Below are positions 11,857-24,000 of a stretch of DNA of 64,000 nt, piece after piece. Every line of letters starts with the position of its first letter. Position 1 is the stretch's first letter. Source of the stretch: Massospora cicadina (taxonomy: Eukaryota > Entomophthoromycota > Entomophthoromycetes > Entomophthorales > Entomophthoraceae); the NCBI GenBank assembly GCA_022478985.1, contig JAKSZP010009272.1:1-64000 (forward strand), written 5' to 3'. Position numbers and translations under genes: made by a program. The notes beneath the pieces were generated by a model, which did no database searches, was not told where the DNA came from, and saw only the letters and a program-made list of their open reading frames with translations.

Positions 11857-11926
11857 TTTGGTGCTTAGTGAACCAGAATGTGCGGCTAATCCAACCTTAC
11901 ATCTGAGGATTTGGGGGCCAGGTAGC
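11171..11926 (-). repeat. Tandem 378-bp monomers at the LINE 5' end (two copies)
   Basis: 11171-11548 and 11549-11926 are direct repeats differing at scattered bases. Both hold ttgttgggcctcactaaatt, gagatgtttcatcaccatcc and aaatgggacgggtgagattg in the same order. The unit is exactly 126 codons and open in the same frame in both copies. The outer copy ends 3 bp from the element's 5' terminus. Confidence 0.9.
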
Positions 11927-11929
11927 TGG

Positions 11930-11941
11930 ATGACCTAGGAT
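11930..11941. repeat. LINE target-site duplication, right copy
   Basis: atgacctaggat, identical to 5966-5977. Together they fix the LINE ends at 5978 and 11929. Confidence 0.9.
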
Positions 11942-12860
11942 ATTCAAAGAGCATAACCCATAAAGTGGACTCTGGGTAATATTCGCCAATAAGGATGAGA
12001 GCTGTATGAAGATCTAGAGCTGCTGAAGCTATGGTCAGCGAAAAAATCAGCAAGCTATTTGAGCATGGGCTCCTCATTCCATTATCAAGTCCATGGGTGA
12101 GTCCAATCAATGTTGTAAAAAAGAAGGATGGATCAAAATTAATTAGTGATCAATAATTGCTGATTAAACAAAATCACTAAAAAGGATTCTTATCCACTGC
12201 CAAGGATCAATGACATGTTCAATCGCCTAGGGAACGCCAAATAATTTTTAATGATGAAATCAATTTCAGTAAATTGACAAATCAATTTTCAAAAGGAGGG
12301 CCAAGAAAAATATGCAATCATTACTGCACAGAGACTCCATCAGTCAACCCAAATGATCCAGGGATTGTGCAATGTACTGGCCCCTTTTTAGAGAGAAATG
12401 GACTCTATCCTCAGTGATCTGAAGCTATCTTGCGTCTTAATATATCTGAATGATTTAAATTAATTAAACGACCTTCACGGTCAATAAAGAGCGCTTTAAA
12501 AAGTGTTAAAATACCTGGTAATGGCAAACTTGAAATAAAGCTAAAAATGACATCTTTATCAAGAAGTAGCTTGAATACTTGGGGTTTGTTATAAATTCCA
12601 GTGAGCTGCAACCCAGCAGTAGAAGATTATGGCAATTGAAAGGACGTTGATCCCAAAGAGAGTTCAGGATATCCAAGTATTTTTTAGGATGGTCAGCTAC
12701 TATTGCCAATTCATAATTTAAAAAGCTCAAAAAATTCAGAGCCATTATTCCCCTTATTAAAGGATCTGAAAAAAGGATTTGTGTTGAAAAATGTGACTCA
12801 GGATTCATATGATATATTATGTCAATAATTAATGAACAGTCCTGTATAAACACCTAAATT
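11942..12860 (+). pseudogene. Element A reverse transcriptase, decayed
   Basis: Aligns with RT of F (43440-44200). Recognisable parts are the ELGLLIPLSSPWVSPINVVKKKD-type finger near 12050-12130, the KDSYPLPRI-like block near 12185-12210, the GLCNV block near 12365 and a YLND sequence near 12440, where the catalytic YLDD is expected. One catalytic Asp is therefore Asn, and frames are broken by many stops. It copied element RNA in the ancestor and is inactive now. Confidence 0.7.
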
Positions 12861-12889
12861 TCTATCAGTAAATCATCATTAAACTAATG

Positions 12890-13130
12890 CATCATTGATG
12901 TTGATTGCGGCCATATTAGGTCAAGTGGATGAAGACTGGGAAGAACATCAGGTAGCCTATATGAGTTGAACACTAATGATAGAAGAGAGGAAGTATACCA
13001 TGATGTAGCTCAAATGGCTTATGGCGACCTATGCATGATTCAATTTCAAGTGTACATCCATAGGACACACTTTAAAGTGGTTGTCAGACAATTACAAGCC
13101 CAATGTATAGAAAAGAGTGGTTTGGAGGTA
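12890..13130 (+). pseudogene. Element A RNase H, decayed
   Basis: The segment after a GQVDEDWEEHQVAYMS-like stretch matches the LSQIGEEDEEDPVAYCS part of RNase H in F, followed by a block equivalent to the second catalytic region and a KW.SDNYKP-like sequence. RNase H removes the RNA strand during reverse transcription. Stops occur throughout. Confidence 0.55.
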
Positions 13131-13959
13131 AATGCTAAAAAAAATGGCCAAAAGATTCTGGTTGATTCCCAGTGGAACCCCTCAAATCAGGGTACCACTT
13201 CTATTATCACTAGGTCAAATAACACACATTTGGGCAGTTGAATTGATCCAAATTATCAAGTGAATATGGGGATACCTTCGAGGGTCCCTCCCCTTCATAC
13301 TACACAGCTAATACAATCAACACTGCGGAAATCAGCCCCTCTTATAGATTGGAGTGGGCCTCGCCAGGTGAAAATATTCTTCCATCAAATGATTGGTGAA
13401 GATACATCAAAACCTTACCTCATGGATCAATACTACCTATCAATGATTGACCATTACATAATGCAAGGCAAGTCTCAACCAATCCAATAGGCCAAATCTC
13501 AATCTTTCCTTTACACAGATTTTACTAAGCAATCTGAACTTTGAGGCTTGAAAACTTAAATACTCTTTATAACTTATTGAGGGGGTTCATTTCTTACCCA
13601 CATGGCCTCTAAAAAAACTATAAAGACATAATTTTTCTAATTTTTAATGCCTATAAATCTTCAATATTATCAGTGGTTTAGATCCCCTAATTTGCTGGAT
13701 TTTTAGCCCTCAAATGCACCAGTGAGCTTAAAAAACCCAAAAATCCAGCAGCAAAGATGTAATACTCATTTTTACACTGGCTCCATAACTTAATAGAACC
13801 AGGGCTGACTGGCTGATGGACTTTAAAATTACAAGTATACAATTTTTGAGGTACTACACCAGGCCATAGCTTAGCATTAAGCCGCTGATGGATTATCAAG
13901 ATTGCCCTGACCAAGTTGTCTATCATCAAGAAAACAAGTCATTCCAAAGGATGATTGAA
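13131..13959 (+). other. Element A, RNase H-integrase linker, no separate gene
   Basis: Decayed pol sequence with short open stretches only (for example 13260-13490), none resembling a known domain. Confidence 0.35.
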
Positions 13960-14982
13960 TGCAACGTTGGGACAAACCTGAGAAATTTAAGGTGCGCTAA
14001 GAAAAGCAATGGAAGCACCAAGATGAAAAAATGACAGTTATTTAAAACAATTGACAGAAAATAGTTTTATTCCTTAAGCCGTCATAATGAGTGGAGATAA
14101 TCTGAGGCGCATACAAAGTCATCAGCCATGTGGCCTAAGGAAACCATCGACTATATTTACCAGTATTACTACTGAGAAATGATCAACTATTAAGTTGCCA
14201 ACTACCTGGTCTGTTCTGTGAAATGGCAACTCCAAAGCGCCATGAAAATATAATAGGATACAAGCTAGTACACCCTGGATTTGCGTGGCACAGTATCAAT
14301 AGATGTGATGGGACCTCTGAGTATAAAAACTGGAGGCGCAAGATACATCATTGTGGCAATAGATGATCTAACTAGATGGGTAGAAACCAAAGCCTTGAGT
14401 AAAGTGGATGCCGTGAGCATGGCAAAGTTCAAATTTGCAATAAGTGGTATATCAGCATGGATGCCAAGTTATCTTGAGTGACAATGGAACCTATTTTACC
14501 TCATATGTAGTCCTGAGGCTTAAAAAAATTGATGAGTATTAGAGGAATAATATCCATTCTATATAGGCCAGAAACAAACGAAATAGTGGAATAAATAATT
14601 AGAACATTATTCTAAATGGTAAAGGACTTGGTCATGATTAAAGATTCCACTTGGGATCTTACCTGAGTTCAGTACCTTTGTCTACAACTTATTTCATCAA
14701 ACAGCAACATAAAACGCTGTTTAAATTACTTTGCAGATAAAGGGCAGTATCACCACGAGTTTTGTATTCTGCCACAGATCCAGCAGTGGGGGTGAGTAAT
14801 GATCAGTAATTAAACTGACTATCCATTATAATGATCAAAATGCAATCACAGGCATTTGATACCATCTTGAAGAAAAAAACTAAAGTGAAGTCAATGGGCA
14901 ATAAGAATCAACCAGAAATACAAGAGTACCTTGTGGGGGAAGTGTAGCCTATTATGATACCCATGGTTTTGTACAAAATAAT
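13960..14982 (+). pseudogene. Element A integrase, N-terminal and core parts
   Basis: Zinc-binding and core regions are recognisable by position and local similarity to F. 14281-14481 reads RGTVSIDVMGPLSIKTGGARYIIVAIDDLTRW in short pieces, containing the first catalytic Asp in the SIDVMGPL motif. Further on, LSDNGT-like sequence (about 14480) and a degraded EIVE-type Glu motif (about 14575) follow with frameshifts. The domain is cut at 14983 by element D and its last part lies at 25397-25545. Confidence 0.7.
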
Positions 14983-15940
14983 TGTGATGGTTCAGGATTT
15001 CCTGACCATCACAGTGGTATTAGTAAAGTTAATTATAACAAACAATGATATAATAATAATAATTTTAACTTTATGAAGGAGCCATTCAATTGGGGAAAGG
15101 TTTATTAATAAATCAGGGTCCTTTTATAATTTTAGAGGATCTGACAAATATGATCTCAAAAACATGGATCTACTTAATAATCAATCCGGCATTAATGTCA
15201 GATTCCCTCCAAAGTGGTTCTCAAAAAGAACTCCTATTTATAGGGGTTCCAAAATGGAGTAATTCTCAAGAAAACATAGGAATTCACCCAAAACGCATAC
15301 AAAATTAACTAGAAAAGAGGTCTGAATTTTAATCATTCATTTTAAAGATCAGCTTGATCAAATTAAGATCATCAAGTCTAATTATAGCTTTCCAAATTTG
15401 ATATAATAGCAACTGATGATCATTGCCACTTATTACTTTAATATTTGATAATTATCAAATATTTTAAACTAAGACCCAATATATTTGCTCTTATTTTTAA
15501 AATCACAATTATCAACTATTGCAGACTAATAATTTTATAAGACTTAAAAAAGTCTAAATTATTATTAACATACTATAAGAATTGAATAGATTTTTATCCC
15601 TCAATTCTTTGTTCTTACTCAGTTAGTTCAATAAAACATATCCTTAAAAAGTCCTTTAAATCTTAATTTTATTAATTTATATATTATGATAAACGCCTTT
15701 TTCTAGGGTAATGAACACAGCCACCTAAGGGATCCTCTATTTTCTCTCACCTGGGATCAAGGATCATCTTTAGGATTAAAATTTTATCTTAACTTTTATC
15801 CAAGGATAGTTTATAACACTATCATAGTGGTATGCGGACTTTCAGAACACTATCTGGGGTTTTATCAGGTTTATGGACTATTACCTGGTTGGTATTGCCC
15901 AATTTCTTTGTCCATTACTGGAAAGAACAAGTCTGTTACA
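14983..15940 (+). repeat. 5' LTR of element D (about 958 bp)
   Basis: Begins tgtgatggttcagg and ends gtctgttaca. The middle 200 bases (around 15450-15660) are almost identical to 24915-25125, while the outer parts differ more. That patchiness could reflect gene conversion or uneven decay. Confidence 0.8.
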
Positions 15941-16640
15941 TTACACAGAACTTATTTAGTCTTTGGTCTGTGGTAAGAGTTATAAGAGAGGTGCCTGTTC
16001 AACCTCTCTTACCTTCCTGGTATCAACATATCCCTAGCATGCTGGTGATTATCTTTACCTTGGTGTTTTTGATTCATGAAATTTATTGTATGATGAAAGG
16101 TTGGATGCCTGTTCCTGTCAATCATGAAGAAGTTACAATTCAAGTCAGTCCTATTCAGCCCATCCTGGGAGCCTTGGCTTTGGAGAAAGTCCATGAGGCT
16201 TTTGACAAAGTTCATTTCCAAGATCACTTATCCAAAACATGAGAGGGAATCCTATTTTTGCTGATCAAATTTCTCAAGTTCTAAATGAGCTACCCAATAA
16301 GCTGCCACTTGGATCAGAATTCTTCTGGATAAACAGAAAAAGAAGCCTGAAACACTTGATGATTGTCTTCAGTTGATTGGTCAAATTGGTTGTCCTTATA
16401 ATGTCAAGATGCTGCTTAGTCAGCTTTGTTGTTAACATCTCAAGGGAAGGGTTTAGTAGAAGAAATGCACGTTCATTTTGTCCACTTGCTCATGCAGCTA
16501 AGGTTATTTTCTCACAGCTTCCACAGATGTTTAGACAATACTTATACCCAGACCTTCTTTCAGAATCTAACCAGATGGAATCCTACGATGACTTATCATT
16601 ATTTGTGATGAAATGGCCAATCCTGGAGGAATGGCTTATT
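15941..16640 (+). pseudogene. Probable gag remnant of element D
   Basis: An open stretch starting inside the LTR (15832) runs to 16242 and contains an ILGALALEKVHEAFDKVHF segment. Other short frames follow to 16646. No zinc knuckle is visible. The gag label comes from position between the 5' LTR and pol and is weak. Confidence 0.35.
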
Positions 16641-18565
16641 GAATGAATTTTGTGTTATTTGATATGATTGCTGGTTTGTTGCTCCCCAATTTGGGTTGAG
16701 ATGAAATTAGTATTCCGCTGAGTTTAGAATTAAGTTTTAGTGGGGCAAATTGATAACCCCAAATTAGTATAAAGATAACTAGTGATCAATAGCCAAGGAT
16801 GATCCAAATAGTATCAGTCAGCAGAATCTTTGTTTGATGCCAACAGCTATTCGTGGACCATTGTGGGATTTCTGGTGGAAAGCCAATGTATTTGCTTCAA
16901 TCATTCATCTATGCATTCATTGCCTATACTGATAATCTGAGGTTGACGGATCTGACAATTATGAGTTTGAGGCAGCCAAAGTTTTTTCTGGCGCCTCATT
17001 TATTGTAATGAATTAACTGAGATAAGATGAGAAGTAATGTTAGAAAGATGCCAAGATATTTCGAGTCAAAGCGAGCAACCAAAGTTGTTTTGGCGCATTA
17101 TTATCAACTAGAAGGTCAAACCCAAATTTTACATTTATTTAGATGAATTATCTATATGGCTCACTGGCGACTTAAGGCCAAGGATGAGTCAAAACTAATT
17201 TGGACATTGGGAAGGATGGAGCAAGAGGGTTGATGTTAGGGAAGAGAATTATGCAGTAGAAGAAGAAGAGTGGTTGGATGGAAGAACCAGCAGAAGATCC
17301 AATAGGTTAGCGGTAGGTGTAGTAGCCCTTTTGTAAACAGTATATATACCTGGTGCTTCCTTCTCAATAAATATCCTCTTTGCCTATTCTACCTCTTGTT
17401 ATAAGTTTATATTTATTTCGTTGGTTGGAGTTTAGGTTGGGGGATCCCAAAATGGCGTTGGTGATAAGCCAAGGGGTTAGCTGGCGCTGCTGGCCCCCAA
17501 CGCCTAAGGTAAATGATAAGGGCTGACCAGCCTTCATACTGGTTAGCCTGGCAACTAGCAGAGCCTATAGTTAATTTTCTGACTCCTTCTTTCAGCCATG
17601 GCGGCCATGACTATTGCTGAGGATTTGGAGGAGGAGATACAATGATCTATGAATGTAGAGTACCACTTAAAATTGCAAAAACTAAGCGGGATTTTTTGTA
17701 TGCTCAAGGGTACAAGAGTGTAAAAGGAAAGGATTTCCTCCGTGGAGAGTTTGAACCCCTACTTCTCACCAAGAATTCTCAAGCAGAAAAACCTGCACAC
17801 TCTAAAAAAGTTATGAAGTTGTTGCCATAACAAACACCCTTGGGTCTTTCAGGCTAGTTTAGAGCAACTAGCATCATCTGCTCCAGTCCATGAAATTCAT
17901 ACCAATTGAGGAGACTCTCCAAATTACTCATATTTACTCCTTCCACTTAAAATAGTCAATTGCCAGAACCATGAAGAGGAGACAGTTTTGTAGATACTGG
18001 GGACAATGAGAACTACATCCAAATCAATCTTGCGAAAAGATAGAATATGCTCATAAAGAAGGCGGGTAAAGTGTCTCTAGCAGATTCTACTAAGACTTCT
18101 GTGCTTTGGAGGATGAAAGGGCGTCTCAAATTGGTCAAGGGGAACAACTATTTGAGAAGAGCTTCTGCACTCTGAATCACCTTCCTTACCCTGTAGCACT
18201 GGGAATAAATGGTGGCATCAGTTTAACCCTCAGTTCAATATGCTGACCAAAGAGGTTGTTATTAGTCCCATGGATTCCCTATCCCTCCAATGGAAGTTCA
18301 CCACTTTAAGCCCGCATCATCTGTAAAAATTTTAGGATTGCTTGCTTGATACTTATTTTCCTGAACGCTTAATTTGGCTTAAGGTAAGCTGATGGATCCT
18401 CAATTTTGCCAGTGGCTTAGGGTATTTTGACCATTCAAAAACTCACTAGGCATCCTCAAATAGCCCCGACTCTTATGGCTGATTTTGGGCTGTATTTTCC
18501 TGCTGTAATTGGGAACTTCAACCATGCTAGGCAAAGTTGCAAGCTTTGTATCTCGAGATCCCAGC
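16641..18565 (+). other. Element D interior, unassigned; possible inserted promoter-like repeat
   Basis: No conserved protein domain is recognisable. At 17340-17380 a TATA-like gtatatatacc is followed by ttctcaataaatatcc (AATAAA), a spacing typical of an LTR, and the sequence around 17030-17480 may be another solo LTR. A 62-codon open stretch at 17642-17830 has no recognised relatives. Confidence 0.3.
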
Positions 18566-19461
18566 TTGCTGACACTCTCCAGAAGCAACTTAGGTTAAAA
18601 GATAAACAAAGCTATAATAAATAGATATTTATTAGACTAGATTATTTGATAATTATTCATTAGGCCAGGTACAGGTATTTATTAATCTAGGGCATCTCCT
18701 GACCACATTCAAGCATGCAATCTTACAGACAATTTTCCATCTCAGTTTGGCCTACAACTGAGACCCAGTGCTAGGTTTATTGGTGGCAAAATACTCTCAT
18801 ATTCAGAAGGATTTCAGGGATGAAAATCACAACAATGAGCATGCAAAATGGTCCTATGAACATCTCAAAATGAGTTTTGTCGTACTGCTGATGAAATACA
18901 AATTCTGGGAAATTTCGTGGTCAATTTAAGAAAGTGATGACCATAATCAGGCCATTAGCAGGCCTCTCTCTCAATAGCACTAGGTACTCTCATTTGGGCG
19001 GTCCATGTGCAAGTGCTATTGTGCTGATTACATTCTTTTCATCTTTTTGTTCATGTGATTTGTAGATGTTCTCTTCAAGTTGATCCCAACTGATTTCTCA
19101 TGTAGATTTCTTAATAATGTTCATGATTAATTAGGACTAGTTGCCAAGGTTTGGTGCAGCAATAATTGGCCCAACTTTTTTAATGTATCTAGCCCAAGCT
19201 ACTGATAGAATCATCAATTTGAATTGACATTAAGTTGATTGTCCCAGCCGAGTAGTTGCAGAGAGGATTGGTCTAAATGTGAGAGGGTATTTGGCACCAG
19301 CTTTTGATAATATAATTAAGTCCACGTCACAATAATTGTCCCAAGCCATGTTATTGCAATAGATTTTAATTAGATTATTAACTCAAGCATTAGGAGAAAG
19401 GTTGGCCCAATCTGTAGTTTGCCAAAGGGTTTATTTTTGAAGTCAACCACAGAATCTGACA
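18566..19461 (-). repeat. LTR N, copy 1, minus strand
   Basis: The reverse complement aligns with 56657-57507. Shared blocks include cattaggccaggtac, taggtttattggtgg, ctcaatagcactaggtactc and a terminal gaatctgaca. In N orientation a TATA-like sequence sits near one end. It lies between the gag region and RT of D and is probably a solo LTR. No target duplication is visible. Confidence 0.6.
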
Positions 19462-19628
19462 TCATCTAAGCTTGGAATGTTGTCTGGAGAAGTCACTAAC
19501 AGTGTCTTTCCCAAGGAATATGGTTAAATTGATTGTGTATTTGGTCCTTGAGTACTACTCAAGTTTGATGCTTGTGGCCCATTTTCTATTAACTTCCAGT
19601 CCAATCTGAACTCAGAGCTGCTCTGAGG

Positions 19629-20443
19629 ATGTCCCATTTATACATTGAATCAAAGATCAAGGGAAGCCTTAGAAAAGTACCTCAATACCATTCTGAAATT
19701 GAGATCAATTGTTCCCTAAAAACTTCCATGGTCTCCCCAATCCTGTTGGTACCTAAGGTATGCGGAGATCTTTGGCCTTGCATAGATTTCCGCAAGCTGA
19801 ATGAGGTGACTGAACCATACTCTTCCCCACTGCCCCTCTTTGAGAACATCTTTCCCATGATCTACAAAAGCACTTGGTTTACCACGTTGGACTTGGTAGA
19901 GTCATTTCATCAAGTGCTAGTGTAACCAGATCATCAGAAATTCATTGCATTCAAGTGCCACCGGGGAATTTTTGAGTATTGAATAATGCCTTTTGGCCTT
20001 AAAAATGCCTTGGATATTTTCCAACGGCTAATTGATCAAGTGCTCCATGATTTATTAAAAAGTTGTTTCATTGCCTATATGTAAAATATATTAGTGTTCT
20101 CTAAATTTAAAGAACAACACGTGAAAGATGTCAAGTCCATCCTGATACTCATCTAAGATGCAGGACTTAAACTAAAACCTCAAAATGTGAGTTACACAAG
20201 TCATTAGTAACGTTTTTGGTAACGTGGTTTTCAAAGGAGGGCTGACTATATGCCCTGAAAAGCTTAGGCCGTCAAGGAATGGAAGACTCCAACAGATCAA
20301 ACTGGGATGTGAAGTTTTTAGGAATAGTCAACTTCCTGAGATGGTTTTCTAAAGTCTTTCCACCATGGCAATACCTCTAACTAGATTAACTGGAAGGTGT
20401 TCTTCCAGTGGGGTTCAAAAGAAGAGGAAGCCTTTCAAGAAAT
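19629..20443 (+). pseudogene. Element D reverse transcriptase, decayed
   Basis: Shows SPILLVPKVCGDLWPCIDFRKLN, PLPLFENIF and FTTLDLVESFHQV (first catalytic Asp) in short pieces, then a stop at 19923. After it come FIAFKCHRGIFEY, MPFGLKNA and FQRLIDQVLHDLL. The expected YMDD site reads AYM-stop-N (near 20078), so the active site is gone. The RT ends at an EEEAFQEIK-like block at 20420-20443, where repeat L interrupts the join to RNase H. Confidence 0.85.
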
Positions 20444-20449
20444 AAAATA

Positions 20450-21645
20450 ATGGGAAAAAAGAACATCCTTTAAAAAAAGTTTAAAAAAGTATGGAATAAT
20501 CAAGAAATTATTTTATCAATAAAACCATTTTTGAAGTCAGCGTCATCTTCCAATCTGACTTATAGAATTTTGCTCACAAATAAAATTTATAGCTTATGTC
20601 TGGATTGGGTCCAAATGTAAACTATAAGCAACTTAGGATATACAGTGCTGAGTATATTATATAAATGCCTATTATGAGTCAGTTAAAATATGGCGCTGAC
20701 TTCAATAAGGGTTTTATTGATGAATTATTTTTTCTCAATTATTTCATACTTTTTAATGCTTTTTTGAAGGAGGTTCTTTCTTCCCAAAAAATTCAAGAAA
20801 GTTTTTTATCAAAAAAAACTTTACCTCCAATTCTTCCCCCCCAAAAAAAATAAATTTAGTGCTTTTTAAAAGTGGCTCATTTCCTACTTTTGTTAAATAT
20901 TACTATCTCTATATATATTTTTTGACCCCTTACTATTTATTTATAAAATTAAAACTCATTGTATATATTATATATGGTATCTTATAAACAAATATACTAA
21001 TAATTCATTTTTATCAAATTTAGTTGTTTTTTGGTCAAATTACACTAAATTTACTGATTGCCATCTACAATAGTTCATATTATTAAGTTTAGATGATTTT
21101 ATTGGTCAATGTAAAGTGAATTTAGTGATTGCCATATACAGTAATTTATTTAATTGGATTTGGTTGCTTTTATTAGTCAATATATGGTAAATTTAAAGAT
21201 TGCTATCTAAAATAGTTTATTTTCTCAAAACTAGATGAGTTTATTATTCAAATTATGTAAAAATGATATCCATCTATAATGATTTAATCTTACCCCACTA
21301 TGATCTCATACTGCCTGTATTTTGAACATTCCCTCCAGCCATAGGACATAAATCATATCTAAAGTTGCTTTGAAGCTAACGCTTCACTATTGCCAGAATT
21401 AAGTTTATCCATAGTTGTATTAGTCCCATAAGTATCCATCGCTTCCAAGCCCATTTTGATATACTTACAAAAATTAATGGTCATATACTTAACCAATACT
21501 TTCAAAAGTAAAATGGGACCCAAGTTGGAGCATCCTCTATTTTTGAAGAAGATAATCATCCAAACTGTTCAATTATCTTTATAGTTATGCATGAACAAAC
21601 ATAAAAACATGCATACAGGTCAAATTGAGAACCTTCTCTTTTAAA
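20450..21645 (+). repeat. Repeat L, copy 1, with foldback end (1.2 kb)
   Basis: Sits exactly between RT and RNase H coding sequence of D. It matches 59210-60455 in opposite orientation over its whole length. At its left end two arms of about 92 bp (20452-20542 and 20691-20785) are inverted repeats (aaaagtatggaataat versus attatttcatacttttt). Next come about four tandem units of roughly 65 bp containing ttggtcaa...taaatttactgattgccatct. It ends in a block with caggtcaaattgagaacc. No coding capacity is seen; probably a non-autonomous transposon. Confidence 0.7.
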
Positions 21646-21649
21646 GTCA

Positions 21650-22330
21650 GTTAAAAAATCTTATTGAAGCCCCTGTCTTGGCTCATGTGGACCCAAAGAA
21701 GCCGTTTATACTAGAAAATGATGCTATAACTGTGCAATTGGTGCTGTCCTTCTTTAACAGGGGGAGGATGGAAAAGAACATCTTATCTGCTACTTCAGCC
21801 ATAAAATGCAGCCCGTGGAAACCAATTACCCTTTTTATGATAAGGAGTTATTAGCAATTATGGAGGCCCTCCAGGAGTGACAACACCACTTATTGTATGC
21901 CCACTAACCTGTCATTATTTGGACTGATCATAAAGCTCTGGAGTTCTATAAGAAACTAAAATGGATGAATCAGATATAGTCTCACTAGCATCTGGAGTTA
22001 TTCAATTTTGTGTTCAAGATTGAATACAGCCCAGGCAAAAAGAATTTGTTCTCAGATCTATTAAGCCAGGATCCTAGGTTATTTTATATACGCCATGAGT
22101 TAGATAAAATTAAAACGTCCACCATGTTACCTCCTGATGTCTTTGCACTAGTTAAAGATGGAGCCAGGGGAATTAATGGAAGAATTTGAGTTACACTAGA
22201 AAAACTAAATTTGTAAAGAAACTGCTACAGAAATTGGTTAATGGACCTTCAAGCAAATTCAAAGATTTCAGCAAAGAGGAGAATAGTTTCATGGTTGAAA
22301 AATGACATCATCCTTGGGACCAACGTGAGA
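21650..22330 (+). pseudogene. Element D RNase H and linker, decayed
   Basis: Begins with APVLAHVDPKKPFILE-like sequence (about 21670-21715), then a disrupted region with a Y(F)S-type block and an RHELDKIK segment near 22095. The coding sense continues to a SKEENSFM...-like stretch and stops at the J insertion near 22329. It resumes on the far side as WVPTKNLQKEVLKACH. Confidence 0.7.
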
Positions 22331-23157
22331 GACAAAGCTGCTTGCATGGAGGCCAAGAAGGTGAAATTATCAGGCCTCCATGATATTAAGCATATCATAG
22401 AACAACGCTGGGTAAAGGCAAAATATGCACAAGTTGTTCCTATGGATGCAAGCGAAGTTCAGCCCTAAATGAAATCAGGGGCATTAGAATGAACTAGCTT
22501 TTTAATGAATAAAAATGTGTTGCTTCAGTTTCTAAAATAATGGGGTCTCAAAACCTGTTTAGTTTTCAACATTTCCAGCTCAGGTCGACCATTCTTACGA
22601 TCAATTACCTGAGTTTGATTGATTACCAGCTATAGTGTATTGCCCAATGGAATTGTGCGCCTATTGGTGCGCCTAGGCTTAGACACACTTCCTCTGATTG
22701 ATCGTTTCTCCAAATTCCCTTAAATTTCTTATGTCAAGACCAATCTCCCCTGTTAATCAACTTCTTTTTTATAATAAACCCCCCATTTAGTACACCGTTT
22801 TATATTTATGTTCTCTTGGACGCTCCTGTGCGTGAACTCTTTGAGGAGGTCTCACGCAATGTTAACCATTTAATTTTAAAAATGCTTAATCTATCTTTAC
22901 ATGCATCGTTGGGTCACCCAGGTTCCCTCCACCTTAGGACGCCTATTCCTTACCACTTGGTGCACCATGTTGCTCCTATTTGGTTAATTTTTCTAATGAT
23001 AACTTTCCTCAATCTAAGTGATTATTTCCCAAGCTCACTCTGCTGGGTTCTAGTAACTTTTTTACTAGCGACTAGTTCTCTGGCGTTGGCTCTGTGCACC
23101 ATGCACCTCCACACTGGGAACAGGAAAGTTATAGACACTCTCCTTATAAATATTATT
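22329..23157 (+). repeat. LTR-like repeat J, copy 1 (about 830 bp), inside element D
   Basis: Starts tgagagacaaag and ends near agacactctccttata. It interrupts D between RNase H and integrase. A diverged second copy lies at 27813-28715; shared blocks include caacg(c/a)tggg(t)aaa, gtcctgtgcgtgaac-like and aagttatagacactctcctta. An open frame starting at 22816 crosses the right edge into integrase and is not a real gene. Coding capacity is absent, so probably a solo LTR. Confidence 0.55.
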
Positions 23158-24000
23158 ATTATTAGAAAAATTTGGGTTCCCACTAAGAACTTACAGAAGG
23201 AGGTTTTAAAGGCCTGTCATAACGATCCACTGTCTGGACATTTAGGAAATGCCAAAACCCTAGAACTAATCACTAGACACTACTCCTGGCCTGGGATAGT
23301 AAGATGGGTTAAGGATTATGTTAGTCAATGTCTGACCTGTGCTAATGTCAAGCCTCAGCGCAAACTTCCTATGGGTAAGCTAGTGCCCTTGAAGAGACAC
23401 CACAAGCCTTGGTCATCTATTAGTGTGGATTTTGTATCTTCTTTACCTTAGTCCAGAGATTTCTATGCATAATGGTTATGGTTGACTGACAATAAAGTAC
23501 ATGTTGTTCATCCCATGTTACATCCAGATCACTTTGAAGGGAGAAGCGGATTTGTTTCTAAAAAAAGTTTTTTCATGCCATGGAGTACTGGAGGAAATAA
23601 TTTCTGATTGAGGACCTCAGTTTGTATCAAAATTCTGGAACTATCTACTTGACAACCTAAAATCGAGCCTTGTCAATCCTCTGCCTATCATCCTCAACTG
23701 GATGGTCAGACAGAGAGAGTAAATCAGGTGCTTGAAAAACACCTTCATTGTTATGTGTCAGAACGTCAGATAGAATGGAGGGATTGGTAAAGATTAGCCC
23801 AATACTCATACAACAACATGGTTCATGGGTCAATTGGAATGTCTCCTTTTTTGCCAATTATAAATTTAATCCAGACCCTGGAACCCTTCAGTTGAAGGTC
23901 AAAACCCCACAACAGATGATATTGCTTGAAGGCTATGGAAATTTTGATACTCTTAAAGCAGCGTTTGGATCAGGCAGCAAAATCCTAGAAGCAGAAGGTG
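23158..24000 (+). pseudogene. Element D integrase
   Basis: The zinc-binding HHCC region is intact in the open part (to 23451): ACHNDPLSGHLG with two His, then CLTCANVK with two Cys. Core sequence follows with SVDFVSSLP (first catalytic Asp, about 23425). After a stop come GVLEEIISD (second Asp region near 23600) and a [22 protein letters not shown] Glu motif in pieces (about 23675-23730), then SYNNMVHGSIGMSPF-like sequence. Frameshifts and stops make it non-functional. Confidence 0.85.

Larger units (their letters stand above)
5978..11929 (-). mobile_element. Full-length APE-type LINE (Tad1-like), minus strand, 5.95 kb
   Basis: This is a non-LTR retrotransposon. Reading minus strand from 11929: two 378-bp monomers, ORF1 with a CCHC knuckle (to 9695), a 110-bp spacer, ORF2 with AP endonuclease, RT and C-terminal zinc motif (9584-6037), a 59-bp 3' end and the tail agtactataaaaaaa. 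Exact 12-bp duplications flank it. It is clearly GC-richer than its surroundings and has no in-frame stops other than those created by four frameshifts, so it is the youngest large insertion here. Three other loci carry the same 3' end (26134-26167, 57781-57800, 59891-59910). Confidence 0.93.

Noticed and set aside
22816..23451. A 211-codon open frame as a stand-alone membrane-type protein gene
   Set aside because: It is a chance fusion: the left two thirds is repeat J, the right third is the integrase zinc domain of element D.
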